From NCBI GenBank assembly GCA_028279995.1, contig JANQMQ010000032.1, forward strand, positions 1 to 9,087: a DNA stretch of 9,087 nucleotides, written 5' to 3'. A program made the translations under genes and the position numbers. Below are positions 1 to 6,708 of the stretch, in pieces; position 1 is the first letter of the stretch, and each line of letters opens with the position of its first letter. Source of the stretch: Candidatus Phaeomarinibacter sp. GTDB taxonomy: Bacteria; Pseudomonadota; Alphaproteobacteria; CGMCC-115125. The notes beneath the pieces are model-generated. The model had not been told where the DNA came from, did no database searches, and saw only the letters and a list, made by a program, of their open reading frames with translations.

Positions 1-1
1 G

Positions 2-124
2 CTTGCTGAATTGCACGAAACACTTGGCCAGCAAGGGTCCCGCGTGCAAATGTTCGCGCGGGTCGGTTACGGCCCCGCTCTTTCACCCAGCCCGCGCTGG
101 CCGATTGAGGCGAAGATCACATGA
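2..124 (+). CDS. 3' end of an unidentified gene (5' truncated by window edge)
   Basis: From base 2 a reading frame runs open for 40 codons to a TGA at 122-124. Most codons end in G or C, as in the other genes here, which suggests real coding rather than chance. The visible tail contains the stretch FARVGYGP and ends PRWPIEAKIT. I do not recognise the family, and no domain can be named from so short a piece. The stop lies 24 bp before the ATG of the MarR gene on the same strand, so the two may be co-transcribed. The alternative is that this is non-coding upstream DNA. Confidence 0.45.
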   Translation, partial: LAELHETLGQQGSRVQMFARVGYGPALSPSPRWPIEAKIT

Positions 125-148
125 ATATTTTTTGTAGTTTTGAGTTTC

Positions 149-655
149 ATGGACAACGAACAAAAACAATCTCCGTCCAGTTTGAATGATCCGACGCTCT
201 TCACCTTTTTCAATGAGATCGGAATTGTTGATCAATTGGCGCGCACCGCATTTGAACGGGTGCTCCCCAAAGGCATGACCGTGCCGCAGTTTTCGGTGCT
301 GAACCATTTCGTTCGCCTCGGCGGGCCGCGCACACCTGCTCAACTGGCAAGTTCTTTTCAGGTGAGCCGTGCCACCATGACCAACACGCTGAAGCGTCTG
401 GATGAAGCAGGCCTCATTGTGGCGCATCGCGACCCTAATGACGGGCGCTCGAAGCAGATCGACATTACCCAGGCCGGCCGCGACATGCGGGAGCGATCCG
501 TTGCCAATCTCATGCCGCTTTTGGCGGAGATGGCCCAGCGTCTCGATGTGGCGTCACTCGCGAAAGTCATCCCAACGCTGCAGGCGGCGCGCATCGAGTT
601 GGACAATAGTCGCGAAGTTGCTGACGAGGTGGCTGCTAGGCAAGCAGACTCGTAG
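149..655 (+). CDS. MarR-family winged-helix transcriptional regulator
   Basis: The protein is 168 aa, a normal MarR length. MarR proteins bind DNA as dimers, usually repress nearby genes and release on binding small phenolic or acyl ligands. A helix-turn-helix lies at about residues 62-90 (TPAQLASSFQVSRATMTNTL and following), and the wing follows at 95-102 (DPNDGRSK), the classic MarR wing sequence. Flanking N- and C-terminal helices would form the dimer interface. I chose the ATG at 149; a TTG nine bases upstream in frame is possible, and no clear Shine-Dalgarno sequence decides between them. The 3' end overlaps the convergent permease gene by 20 bp. The target is unknown: the partial gene upstream, the permease, or the prpE operon are all possible. 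Family assignment is firm; the role is not. Confidence 0.9.
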   Translation: MDNEQKQSPSSLNDPTLFTFFNEIGIVDQLARTAFERVLPKGMTVPQFSVLNHFVRLGGPRTPAQLASSFQVSRATMTNTLKRLDEAGLIVAHRDPNDGRSKQIDITQAGRDMRERSVANLMPLLAEMAQRLDVASLAKVIPTLQAARIELDNSREVADEVAARQADS

Positions 656-1391
656 CTGCGTCGTAGACGAGTTTCAGGCCCACCAGCGTCACACCGGCAT
701 AGCAGAGCTTGTAGAATGGTTCTTCCGGGATGAGGTGGTGCAGGCGGACACCGGCCATGATCCCGATCGGCGCCAGAGGCATGAGCACAAGGGCAGTCAG
801 CAGGTTTGTTGCGTCAAACTGACCAAGCGCCAGATAGGGCGGTACCTTGATGAGGTTCACTGCCCAGAAGAAAACCACGCTTGTGCCGACATAAATGGTT
901 TTGTCCAGACGCTGGGGCAGCATGTAGACCTGAAACGGGGGGCCACCGGCATGGGCGACAAAGCTTGTGAAGCCGGCAACTGCCCCCCAGAAGCCGCCCT
1001 TGCGAACAGATCGCCCCGGCACGCCGTCGCGTCGCTGACCGGTCCAGAAGTCTGCCGCGAATGCGAGTGCAACCAGACCGACAACCAGCGCGACATGTTC
1101 CTCACGAACGGTGCTGGCTGTCATCCAGCCAATGAAGATGCCGATGGCGGCTGCGGGCATCAGGATGCGCAGATTCGGCATGTCGAACTTGCGGCGATAG
1201 GCCCACAAGCCGACGACGTCCATGACAAGCAAGATGGGGAGCAGAATGGCCGCAGCCTGGAGGGGTGAGATGACGAGGGCCATCAACGGCACGCCCAGAA
1301 TTCCAAATCCGCCTGCAAACCCGCCCTTTGAGATACCCACAATGAGAACTGCAGGGATTGCTGCAAAGTAAAACCAGGGATCTTCGATCAT
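636..1391 (-). CDS. TauE/SafE (TSUP, DUF81) family membrane permease
   Basis: The protein is about 251 aa and very hydrophobic, with roughly seven to eight predicted membrane segments in two related halves. Family marks are the glycine-rich KGGFAGGFG at residues 22-30 in the first half and AHAGGPP at 146-152 in the second, typical of TSUP proteins. Members export or import sulfite, sulfonates, sulfoacetate or other small organic anions across the inner membrane. Substrate cannot be read from sequence. I chose the ATG at 1391 because the hydrophobic segment begins right after it; an in-frame GTG at 1430 adds 13 poorly fitting residues. It converges with the MarR gene (20-bp overlap) and diverges from prpE with a 144-bp gap. 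Export of an organic acid used by the prpE operon is conceivable but unproven. Confidence 0.85.
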   Translation of the reverse strand: MIEDPWFYFAAIPAVLIVGISKGGFAGGFGILGVPLMALVISPLQAAAILLPILLVMDVVGLWAYRRKFDMPNLRILMPAAAIGIFIGWMTASTVREEHVALVVGLVALAFAADFWTGQRRDGVPGRSVRKGGFWGAVAGFTSFVAHAGGPPFQVYMLPQRLDKTIYVGTSVVFFWAVNLIKVPPYLALGQFDATNLLTALVLMPLAPIGIMAGVRLHHLIPEEPFYKLCYAGVTLVGLKLVYDAATSLLA

Positions 1392-1535
1392 GTAATACAG
1401 CCGTCCGATACGAAGAGCGCTTGCATGCACCCTTGCGGCAATGGGAAATTGGAGCTGCCGCTATAGGGCAACTCGCATCAAAGCGCAAAAAAGTCGGTTG
1501 GACGCATTTCGCAGGGCCGACATGTCAGGACGGAA

Positions 1536-3461
1536 ATGAGTACCTACCACGATACCTATTCATCATGGCGCAACGATCCGGAAGGGTTCTGGTCCGAGGC
1601 TGCCAAGAGCATTCACTGGGACAGGCCTTGGGACAAGGTTCTGGACGTGTCCACCCACGCAAATGGGAGCTGGTTCACAGGTGCTGTGTGCAACACCGCC
1701 TACAATTGTCTCGACCGGCATGTGATTGCCGGGCATGGAGACCGCGCGGCGCTGATCTATGACAGCCCGGTCACAGATACAAAAAAGACCTATTCCTATT
1801 CCGAGCTGCTGGATGATGTTTCGGCGCTCGCGGCCGTGCTGCACGCGCAAGGGCTCTCCGCCGGTGACCGCGCCATCATCTACATGCCGATGATACCGGA
1901 AGCGGCCATCGCTATGCTGGCCTGTGCCCGGATTGGCGTTATCCACTCGGTCGTTTTTGGCGGCTTTGCCGCCCATGAGCTTGCTACACGCATTGAAGAT
2001 GCCAAGCCCAAGGCGATGCTGCTTGCCTCCTGCGGTATCGAACCGGGGCGGGTCGTTGCGTACAAGCCGCTGGTGGATGAGGCCATAGACCAGTCGCAGC
2101 ATAAGCCTGATGCGTGTCTGGTGCTCCAGCGGCCGATGGAGGCCGCATCCATGATCGACGGGCGCGATCATGACTGGGCAGATGCGGTGGCAGGTGCCAA
2201 GGCGGAAGGAAAGCGGGCGGACTGTGTTCCGGTTGCTGCGACCGACCCGCTGTACATCCTTTACACCTCCGGCACGACGGGCCAGCCCAAGGGCGTGGTA
2301 CGCGACAATGGCGGGCACATGGTTGCGCTCAACTGGTCGATGAAGGCCATCTACGGGATGGATCCCGGGGATGTGTTCTGGGCAGCTTCAGATGTGGGCT
2401 GGGTGGTCGGCCATTCCTACATCGTTTATGGGCCGCTGCTCGCCGGCTGCACCAGCATTCTTTATGAGGGTAAACCTGTCAGCACCCCGGATGCCGGGGC
2501 GTTCTGGCGGGTGATTTCGGAACACAAGGTCAAGGCGCTGTTCACCGCGCCGACGGCATTTCGCGCGATCAAGCAGCAGGACCCCGATGGCGCCCTGATC
2601 AACGACTATGACCTCTCGCACTTCAACATGCTGTTTCTTGCCGGGGAGCGGGCTGACCCGCCAACCGTGCAATGGGCTGAAGACAAGTTGCAGGTCCCAG
2701 TCATTGATCACTGGTGGCAGACGGAGACCGGCTGGGCGATTGCCGCAAATCCTGCCGGCCTGGGATTGATACCCGTCAAGCACGGTTCGCCGACAGTCGC
2801 GATGCCTGGATATGACGTGCGGGTGCTTGATGATGCAGGGCATGAGGTGCCGGCGGGGACCACCGGGTCCATCGCGGTCAAATTGCCCTTGCCTCCAGGT
2901 TGCCTGCCAACGCTTTGGGAAAACGAAAACCGCTTCAAGGACGCCTATCTCTCCGAGTTCCCTGGCTACTACAAGACAGCAGATGCGGGGTATACGGACG
3001 AAGACGACTACCTCTTCATCATGGCGCGCACTGACGACATCATAAATGTTGCTGGGCACAGGTTGTCGACCGGCGGTATGGAAGAGGTGCTGGCCGCGCA
3101 TCCTGATGTGGCTGAGTGCGCCGTCATCGGAGTTGCTGACGACCTCAAGGGTCAGTTGCCGCTGGGGTTTGTCGTGCTGAAGGCCGGGTGCGAGCGTAGC
3201 GCTGATGATATTGAGCGCGACTGCGTAGCGCTGGTGCGGCAGGAAATCGGGCCCGTTGCCGCCTTCAAGACCGTGATCGTTATCAAGCGGCTGCCGAAGA
3301 CCCGATCGGGCAAGATTCTGCGCGGGACCATGAGCAAGGTCTGCGACAGTGAAGCATGGAAGATGCCAGCGACCATTGATGATCCGGCAATTCTCGACGA
3401 AGTTACCGCAGCGGTGCAGGAGCGCGGCTACGCAGGCGCCGCTTCAGGCAGAAAGGTGTAA
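1536..3461 (+). CDS. prpE: AMP-forming acyl-CoA synthetase, propionyl-CoA synthetase type
   Basis: This 641-aa enzyme belongs to the acetyl/propionyl-CoA synthetase branch of the ANL superfamily. It makes an acyl-adenylate from a short-chain acid and ATP, then transfers the acyl group to CoA in the cytoplasm. The P-loop YTSGTTGQPKG lies at residues 243-253 and is followed by VVRDNGGH, which is characteristic of PrpE. HWWQTETGW is at 392-400. The C-terminal LPKTRSGKILRG carries the catalytic lysine Lys593, the residue usually controlled by reversible acetylation. Length matches PrpE (about 630 aa). The ATG at 1536 has AGGA a few bases upstream. A short-chain dehydrogenase follows 5 bp later. 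No prpB, prpC or prpD is visible, so the physiological acid could be propionate, acrylate, 3-hydroxypropionate or another short acid. Family is secure; exact substrate is inferred. Confidence 0.88.
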   Translation: MSTYHDTYSSWRNDPEGFWSEAAKSIHWDRPWDKVLDVSTHANGSWFTGAVCNTAYNCLDRHVIAGHGDRAALIYDSPVTDTKKTYSYSELLDDVSALAAVLHAQGLSAGDRAIIYMPMIPEAAIAMLACARIGVIHSVVFGGFAAHELATRIEDAKPKAMLLASCGIEPGRVVAYKPLVDEAIDQSQHKPDACLVLQRPMEAASMIDGRDHDWADAVAGAKAEGKRADCVPVAATDPLYILYTSGTTGQPKGVVRDNGGHMVALNWSMKAIYGMDPGDVFWAASDVGWVVGHSYIVYGPLLAGCTSILYEGKPVSTPDAGAFWRVISEHKVKALFTAPTAFRAIKQQDPDGALINDYDLSHFNMLFLAGERADPPTVQWAEDKLQVPVIDHWWQTETGWAIAANPAGLGLIPVKHGSPTVAMPGYDVRVLDDAGHEVPAGTTGSIAVKLPLPPGCLPTLWENENRFKDAYLSEFPGYYKTADAGYTDEDDYLFIMARTDDIINVAGHRLSTGGMEEVLAAHPDVAECAVIGVADDLKGQLPLGFVVLKAGCERSADDIERDCVALVRQEIGPVAAFKTVIVIKRLPKTRSGKILRGTMSKVCDSEAWKMPATIDDPAILDEVTAAVQERGYAGAASGRKV

Positions 3462-3466
3462 GTCCA

Positions 3467-4249
3467 ATGGATCTCGGCGATAAGGTTGCCATTGTGACCG
3501 GTGCGGCACGAGGTATCGGCTATGCCTGCGCCCAGCGTTTTGCCCAGGAAGGCGCGCGGGTCATGCTGGCGGATGTTGACGAGAAGGCCGGCGCAGAGGC
3601 CGCTTCTGTTATCCGCGAAGCAGGTGGTAACGCGCAGTTTGTGGCCTGTGATGTTTCAGACAGGCTAGGCGTTCACAACCTCATCGCGGCAACGCTGGAG
3701 GCTCATGAACGCGTCGATGTGCTCATCAACAATGCTGCCATCGTGCACTCAGAGGATTTTCTAGAGCTCTCCGAGGCGGCGTTCGAGCGGGTGATGAAAG
3801 TGAACCTGACAGGCGCTTTCATTACCGGACAAGCGGTGGCTCGCGCCATGAAGCGGCAGTTTGAAGAGGATCAGCGCCAGGGTGTCATCATCAACATGTC
3901 ATCGGTCAATGCTGAAGTCGCCATACCGGACCAAGTGCCCTATGTGGTGGCAAAAGGCGGACTGAACCAGCTCACCCGGGTGATGGCGGTCGCGCTTGCC
4001 AAATATGGTATCCGGGTGAACGCCATAGGGCCGGGATCCATTTCCACTGGCATGTTGCGTGCCGTCAATGCAGATGATGCAGGACGGGCACGGCTGATGT
4101 CCCGCACGCCCCTCGGGCGGGTCGGTTCGCCGGACGAGATAGCAGGCGTAGCGGTGTTTCTTGCGTCTGACGACGCAAGTTACATCACCGGTGAATGCAT
4201 CTACGCAGATGGTGGACGGCTGGCCCTCAACCTCACGGTTGATGCCTAG
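3467..4249 (+). CDS. Short-chain dehydrogenase/reductase (classical SDR, NAD-type)
   Basis: This 260-aa protein is a complete classical SDR. The cofactor loop TGAARGIG is at residues 11-18. Asp36 at the end of the second strand suggests NAD(H) rather than NADP(H). NNAA is at 88-91, and the catalytic set is Asn113, Ser146, Tyr159 and Lys163 (YVVAK). PGSISTGML follows the active site, and the C-terminal YADGG is typical of FabG-like SDRs. It begins 5 bp after the prpE stop, with a ribosome-binding AAAGGTG inside the prpE end, so the two are probably translated from one message. It likely oxidises a hydroxy-acid, hydroxyacyl-CoA or alcohol linked to the PrpE substrate, but SDR specificity cannot be read from motifs. 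Its TAG stop overlaps the trcR stop from the other strand. Confidence 0.9.
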   Translation: MDLGDKVAIVTGAARGIGYACAQRFAQEGARVMLADVDEKAGAEAASVIREAGGNAQFVACDVSDRLGVHNLIAATLEAHERVDVLINNAAIVHSEDFLELSEAAFERVMKVNLTGAFITGQAVARAMKRQFEEDQRQGVIINMSSVNAEVAIPDQVPYVVAKGGLNQLTRVMAVALAKYGIRVNAIGPGSISTGMLRAVNADDAGRARLMSRTPLGRVGSPDEIAGVAVFLASDDASYITGECIYADGGRLALNLTVDA

Positions 4250-5031
4250 GCGTGCGGGTCTTCGTCGTCTTCCGATGCAACGGAGCTGCCGCCAAGGCTC
4301 GAGAACACAGAGTCCACATCCGGGCTTTCGCCATCGCGGGCATCGCTGTCAGCCGGCGTGTCTGCGCCCTGTTCCAGCACCTGACCAAAGTCACCTTCTT
4401 CCGGCTGCGTGATGCCGGCGGCGGCATCCGCCAGAGCCTGGGTGGCAGGGGCGAGAGTGCCCATGTCTTCCAGTGACTTGCCAGCCTTCTTGGCTTCGCG
4501 CTCGCGACGGCGGGCAGCTTTCTGAACAGCCGCATCCAGTTCCATCTGTGTACACAGGCCAAGCGTCACCGGATCAACTGGGTTGATGTTGGACATGTTC
4601 CAGTGTGACCGGTCACGGATCGACTGAATGGTGGGCTTTGTGGTGCCCACCAGTTTGCCGATCTGCCCGTCCGTCAGTTCCGGGTGGTAGCGCACGAGCC
4701 ATGCAATCGCATCCGGGCGCTCCTGGCGGCGTGACAGGGGCGTGTAGCGGGGACCCTTGCGGCCTTTCTTTGGTTCCGGCAGCTCGTGCTTGGACTTGGA
4801 AATCTGCAACTCGTAAGACGCATCGTCCTCGCCGCGCTTGATCTCGTCGCGGGTGATCTGACCGGCCGTGACCGGGTCCTGACCCTTGATGCCCATGGCA
4901 ACGTCGCCATCAGCGATGCCTTTGACCTCAAGCGGATGCAGACCGCAGAAAGCTGCAATCTGATCAAAGGTGAGGGACGTGTTATCCACCAGCCAGACGG
5001 CGGTGGCCTTGGGCATGAGAGGAGCGGTCAT
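4246..5031 (-). CDS. trcR: DUF1013 / TrcR-type cell-cycle transcriptional regulator
   Basis: This 261-aa protein matches my recollection of DUF1013, an alphaproteobacterial family now labelled cell cycle transcriptional regulator TrcR. Two helix-turn-helix-like segments are visible: residues 20-42 (LTFDQIAAFCGLHPLEVKGI and following) and 119-141 (LTDGQIGKLVGTTKPTIQSI and following). Between them lies a basic linker, PEPKKGRKGPRYTPLSRRQE. A lysine/arginine-rich helix (AARRREREAKKAGK) precedes a low-complexity, acidic tail from about residue 185 ending SEDDEDPHA. I chose the ATG at 5031, which has AAGGA on the coding strand about 9 bases upstream; in-frame sequence further upstream looks non-coding. 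The gene is convergent with the SDR gene, and the two stops share CTAG. Family assignment is strong; the regulon cannot be inferred from this window. Confidence 0.82.
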   Translation of the reverse strand: MTAPLMPKATAVWLVDNTSLTFDQIAAFCGLHPLEVKGIADGDVAMGIKGQDPVTAGQITRDEIKRGEDDASYELQISKSKHELPEPKKGRKGPRYTPLSRRQERPDAIAWLVRYHPELTDGQIGKLVGTTKPTIQSIRDRSHWNMSNINPVDPVTLGLCTQMELDAAVQKAARRREREAKKAGKSLEDMGTLAPATQALADAAAGITQPEEGDFGQVLEQGADTPADSDARDGESPDVDSVFSSLGGSSVASEDDEDPHA

Positions 5032-5215
5032 TTGTCTTGTCCTTCGCTTGCGCGCGGATGTGCAGGATCGTGTGCGAAACAGCAAAGGCTGTAACGCGCC
5101 GCATCTTGCCGATACGGCCCCTGATCATCCAATTGGTTGAAGGGATTAGCCTTCTTATAGGCCTACATGCGCCCAGATGAAAGAGGCGTTTTGGGCTTTG
5201 CCTGCAACCGGCAAA
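5032..5215. other. Intergenic region upstream of trcR, no gene seen
   Basis: The 184 bp between the quinone oxidoreductase stop and the trcR start hold no convincing gene. Three small dyads are present: TTTGCC/GGCAAA at 5197-5215 with a 7-nt loop, GAAGG/CCTTC at 5139-5154 with a 6-nt loop, and ACAGC/GCTGT at 5079-5092 with a 4-nt loop. None is followed by a proper T-tract on either strand, so none is a clear intrinsic terminator. The trcR promoter should lie here unless trcR is read through from the oxidoreductase; I could not assign -35 and -10 boxes with confidence. Confidence 0.4.
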
Positions 5216-6214
5216 TCAGGTTGTCAGCAGGATTTTGCCGACGTGGCCGGAGGATTCCATGCGTTCGTGGGCTTTGGCCGCATCTGCGAGAGGAAAAGTC
5301 CCGTCCACGACGGGTTTTACCCGACCGGCCTCGACGAGGGGCCATACATGCAGGCGTACTTCCGATGCCAGCCGGGCCTTCTCGGCCGCGTCCCGGGCCC
5401 GCAGCGTGGAGCCGCGCAGGGTCAGCCGCTTGAGCATGAGGGGCAGGAGGTCCACTTCCACCTTTGAACCGGACATGTAGGCAATATTGACGATACGGCC
5501 CTGTTTGGCGGCGGCTGCGATGTTCCGGCCGACATAGTCGCCGCCCACCATGTCCAGAATGACATCAGCACCCTTGCCGTCGGTTTCCTTCTGGACGACC
5601 TCCACGAAGTCTTCGTCGCGGTAGTTGATGGCGCGGGCGGCTCCCAGCTCTTCGCAGGCCTTGCACTTGTCAGCGCTGCCGGCCGTCGCCAGGACCTTGA
5701 CGCCGAGGGTGGAGGCAATCTGGATGGCCGTTGTGCCGATGCCTGATGAGCCACCGTGGACAAGGAGCGTTTCGCCGGGGCGCAACTGGCCGTCCTCAAA
5801 GATATTGGTCCACACGGTCATGATTGTTTCCGGTAGTGCCGCTGCATCGACCAGGGAGACACCCTCGGGCTTTGGTAGCACGCTGCCCTCATGGACGGCG
5901 ACATACTCCGCGTATCCACCACCGGCGAGGAGGGCACAGACCTCGTCACCCTCCTTCCACAGTGTGACGCCTGGGCCTGTGGCGACAATTGTGCCTGATA
6001 CTTCAAGGCCAGGAAGATCAGAGGAGCCTGTAGGGTCGGGGTAGAACCCCATGCGTTGCACGCAGTCGCCGCGGTTGACACCGGCAGCAGCCACCTTAAT
6101 CAGCACCTGCCCGTGATCCAGCTTGGGTGCCGGGCGCTCGGTGATCTGGAGGACATCCGGCCCGCCGAATTCTGTGATTTCTACGGCCTGCATCGTGGCG
6201 GGGGTGAAGGTCAT
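5216..6214 (-). CDS. NAD(P)H-quinone oxidoreductase, PIG3/zeta-crystallin type (MDR superfamily)
   Basis: This 332-aa protein is a zinc-free medium-chain dehydrogenase/reductase of the PIG3 (TP53I3) type. It would reduce quinones or related electrophiles with NADPH in the cytoplasm. The N-terminal GroES-like domain includes AAAGVNRGDCVQRMGFYPDP around residues 42-61 and GLEVSG at 69-74. AALPETIMTVWTN (125-137) is the family signature region. The Rossmann loop HGGSSGIGTTA is at 153-163, and LTLRGSTLRAR appears later, as is typical for PIG3 homologues. No catalytic-zinc ligand pattern is present. I chose the ATG at 6214, with AAGGCG upstream on the coding strand. Other possibilities are an ATG 21 bases further in, or a GTG at 6250. 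It diverges from DUF1192 across 126 bp. Confidence 0.9.
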   Translation of the reverse strand: MTFTPATMQAVEITEFGGPDVLQITERPAPKLDHGQVLIKVAAAGVNRGDCVQRMGFYPDPTGSSDLPGLEVSGTIVATGPGVTLWKEGDEVCALLAGGGYAEYVAVHEGSVLPKPEGVSLVDAAALPETIMTVWTNIFEDGQLRPGETLLVHGGSSGIGTTAIQIASTLGVKVLATAGSADKCKACEELGAARAINYRDEDFVEVVQKETDGKGADVILDMVGGDYVGRNIAAAAKQGRIVNIAYMSGSKVEVDLLPLMLKRLTLRGSTLRARDAAEKARLASEVRLHVWPLVEAGRVKPVVDGTFPLADAAKAHERMESSGHVGKILLTT

Positions 6215-6252
6215 TGCCGGAACGCCTTGTCTTGTTGAGGGGAGCAGCACAA

Positions 6253-6278
6253 ACTTGCTGACAGGGAAACTGGCAAGT
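6253..6278. repeat. Dyad ACTTGC-N14-GCAAGT in a divergent promoter region
   Basis: A perfect 6-bp inverted repeat with a 14-bp spacer (26 bp in total) sits between the divergent oxidoreductase and DUF1192 genes. Its size and position suit a dimeric-regulator operator, but arms this short also arise by chance. Confidence 0.3.
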
Positions 6279-6326
6279 CACGCGGCAAGGTTCAAGGCCA
6301 CACGGCTTCAGGCTGCAAGGGCACGC

Positions 6327-6332
6327 AGGAGG
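6327..6332 (+). promoter_or_regulatory. Strong Shine-Dalgarno sequence of the DUF1192 gene
   Basis: AGGAGG lies 8 bases before the ATG at 6341. This is the most canonical ribosome-binding site in the window, and it is the main evidence that the 62-codon frame behind it is a real, well-translated gene. Confidence 0.8.
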
Positions 6333-6340
6333 ATCAATCA

Positions 6341-6529
6341 ATGCAGGACGACGACCTTCCACCCCCACCGATTTTGAGTCTGACCAAGGCCGAGATCGAA
6401 AACCTGTCAGTTGCCGAACTGGAAGAGCGGATCACAGCCCTGGAAGCTGAAATTGCCCGGGTGCGTGACGTGATTGCGTCCAAGCAGGATAGCAAATCCG
6501 CAGCGGAGGCCGTCTTCGGCAAGAGCTAG
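6341..6529 (+). CDS. DUF1192 family small protein
   Basis: This 62-aa protein resembles DUF1192, a family of short alphaproteobacterial proteins of unknown function. A proline-rich start (MQDDDLPPPPILSLTKAEIE) is followed by LSVAELEERITALEAEIARV, an amphipathic, heptad-like helix at about residues 21-47 that looks like a coiled coil. It ends with a short polar tail, AEAVFGKS. There is no signal peptide, membrane segment or cysteine. The start is fixed by an AGGAGG ribosome-binding site 8 bases upstream. It sits on the same strand as rcdA, with a terminator between them. A structural or adaptor role through the coiled coil is only a guess. Confidence 0.8.
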   Translation: MQDDDLPPPPILSLTKAEIENLSVAELEERITALEAEIARVRDVIASKQDSKSAAEAVFGKS

Positions 6530-6583
6530 AACAGAGCCTGACCCGTTTTGGCACTCAAACCAGCCAAATGTGCGAACTCAGCG

Positions 6584-6608
6584 TTAACGCCCGTTAACCT
6601 TTTATTAG
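6584..6608 (+). promoter_or_regulatory. Putative CtrA-binding boxes upstream of rcdA
   Basis: Three half-sites lie in a row. TTAA at 6594 and TTAG at 6605 are separated by 7 bases, one mismatch from the CtrA consensus TTAA-N7-TTAA. The first of these continues as TTAACCTT, close to the half-site TTAACCAT. A further TTAA at 6584 is spaced by 6 bases. Such boxes commonly overlap the -35 of CtrA-controlled promoters. A possible -10 (TAGGGT, 6621-6626) follows at a suitable distance. No binding data are available here. Confidence 0.5.
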
Positions 6609-6680
6609 CACCTGCCGCTCTAGGGTGAAGCTGCGTAATCCGGTTTGCCCGGGTTTTGGGGTGGCTGCCGCCATACCCAT

Positions 6681-6708
6681 TTGACGCCTCCCTGTTGAAC
6701 TTTATAGA
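6681..6708 (+). promoter_or_regulatory. Candidate sigma-70-type promoter for rcdA
   Basis: TTGACG (6681-6686) and TATAGA (6703-6708) are separated by 16 bases, close to the housekeeping consensus. The -10 overlaps the first bases of the terminator stem at 6706. Transcription would start near 6715, inside the hairpin loop, giving rcdA a leader of about 190 nt. Confidence 0.4.

Noticed and set aside
2..35. Inverted repeat CTTGCTG-N20-CAGCAAG at the left edge
   Set aside because: It falls inside the likely coding end of the upstream gene, and the long spacer makes chance likely.
402..1268. A 288-codon plus-strand reading frame across the MarR end and permease gene
   Set aside because: It is antisense to most of the TauE/SafE gene and its product is rich in Cys, His and Arg without family features; the GC-rich sequence opens this frame by chance.
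1462..1467. TATAGG as a -10 element for prpE
   Set aside because: No acceptable -35 lies 16-18 bases upstream; the nearest TTGCGG is 23 bases away.
1563..3101. Two minus-strand reading frames (251 and 237 codons) opposite prpE
   Set aside because: Both lie within prpE, whose motifs are complete. Their products show no recognisable domain.
6547..6568. Hairpin TTTGGC-N10-GCCAAA after DUF1192 as a terminator
   Set aside because: The stem is AT-containing and short, the loop is long and no T-tract follows. The clear terminator is at 6706-6735.
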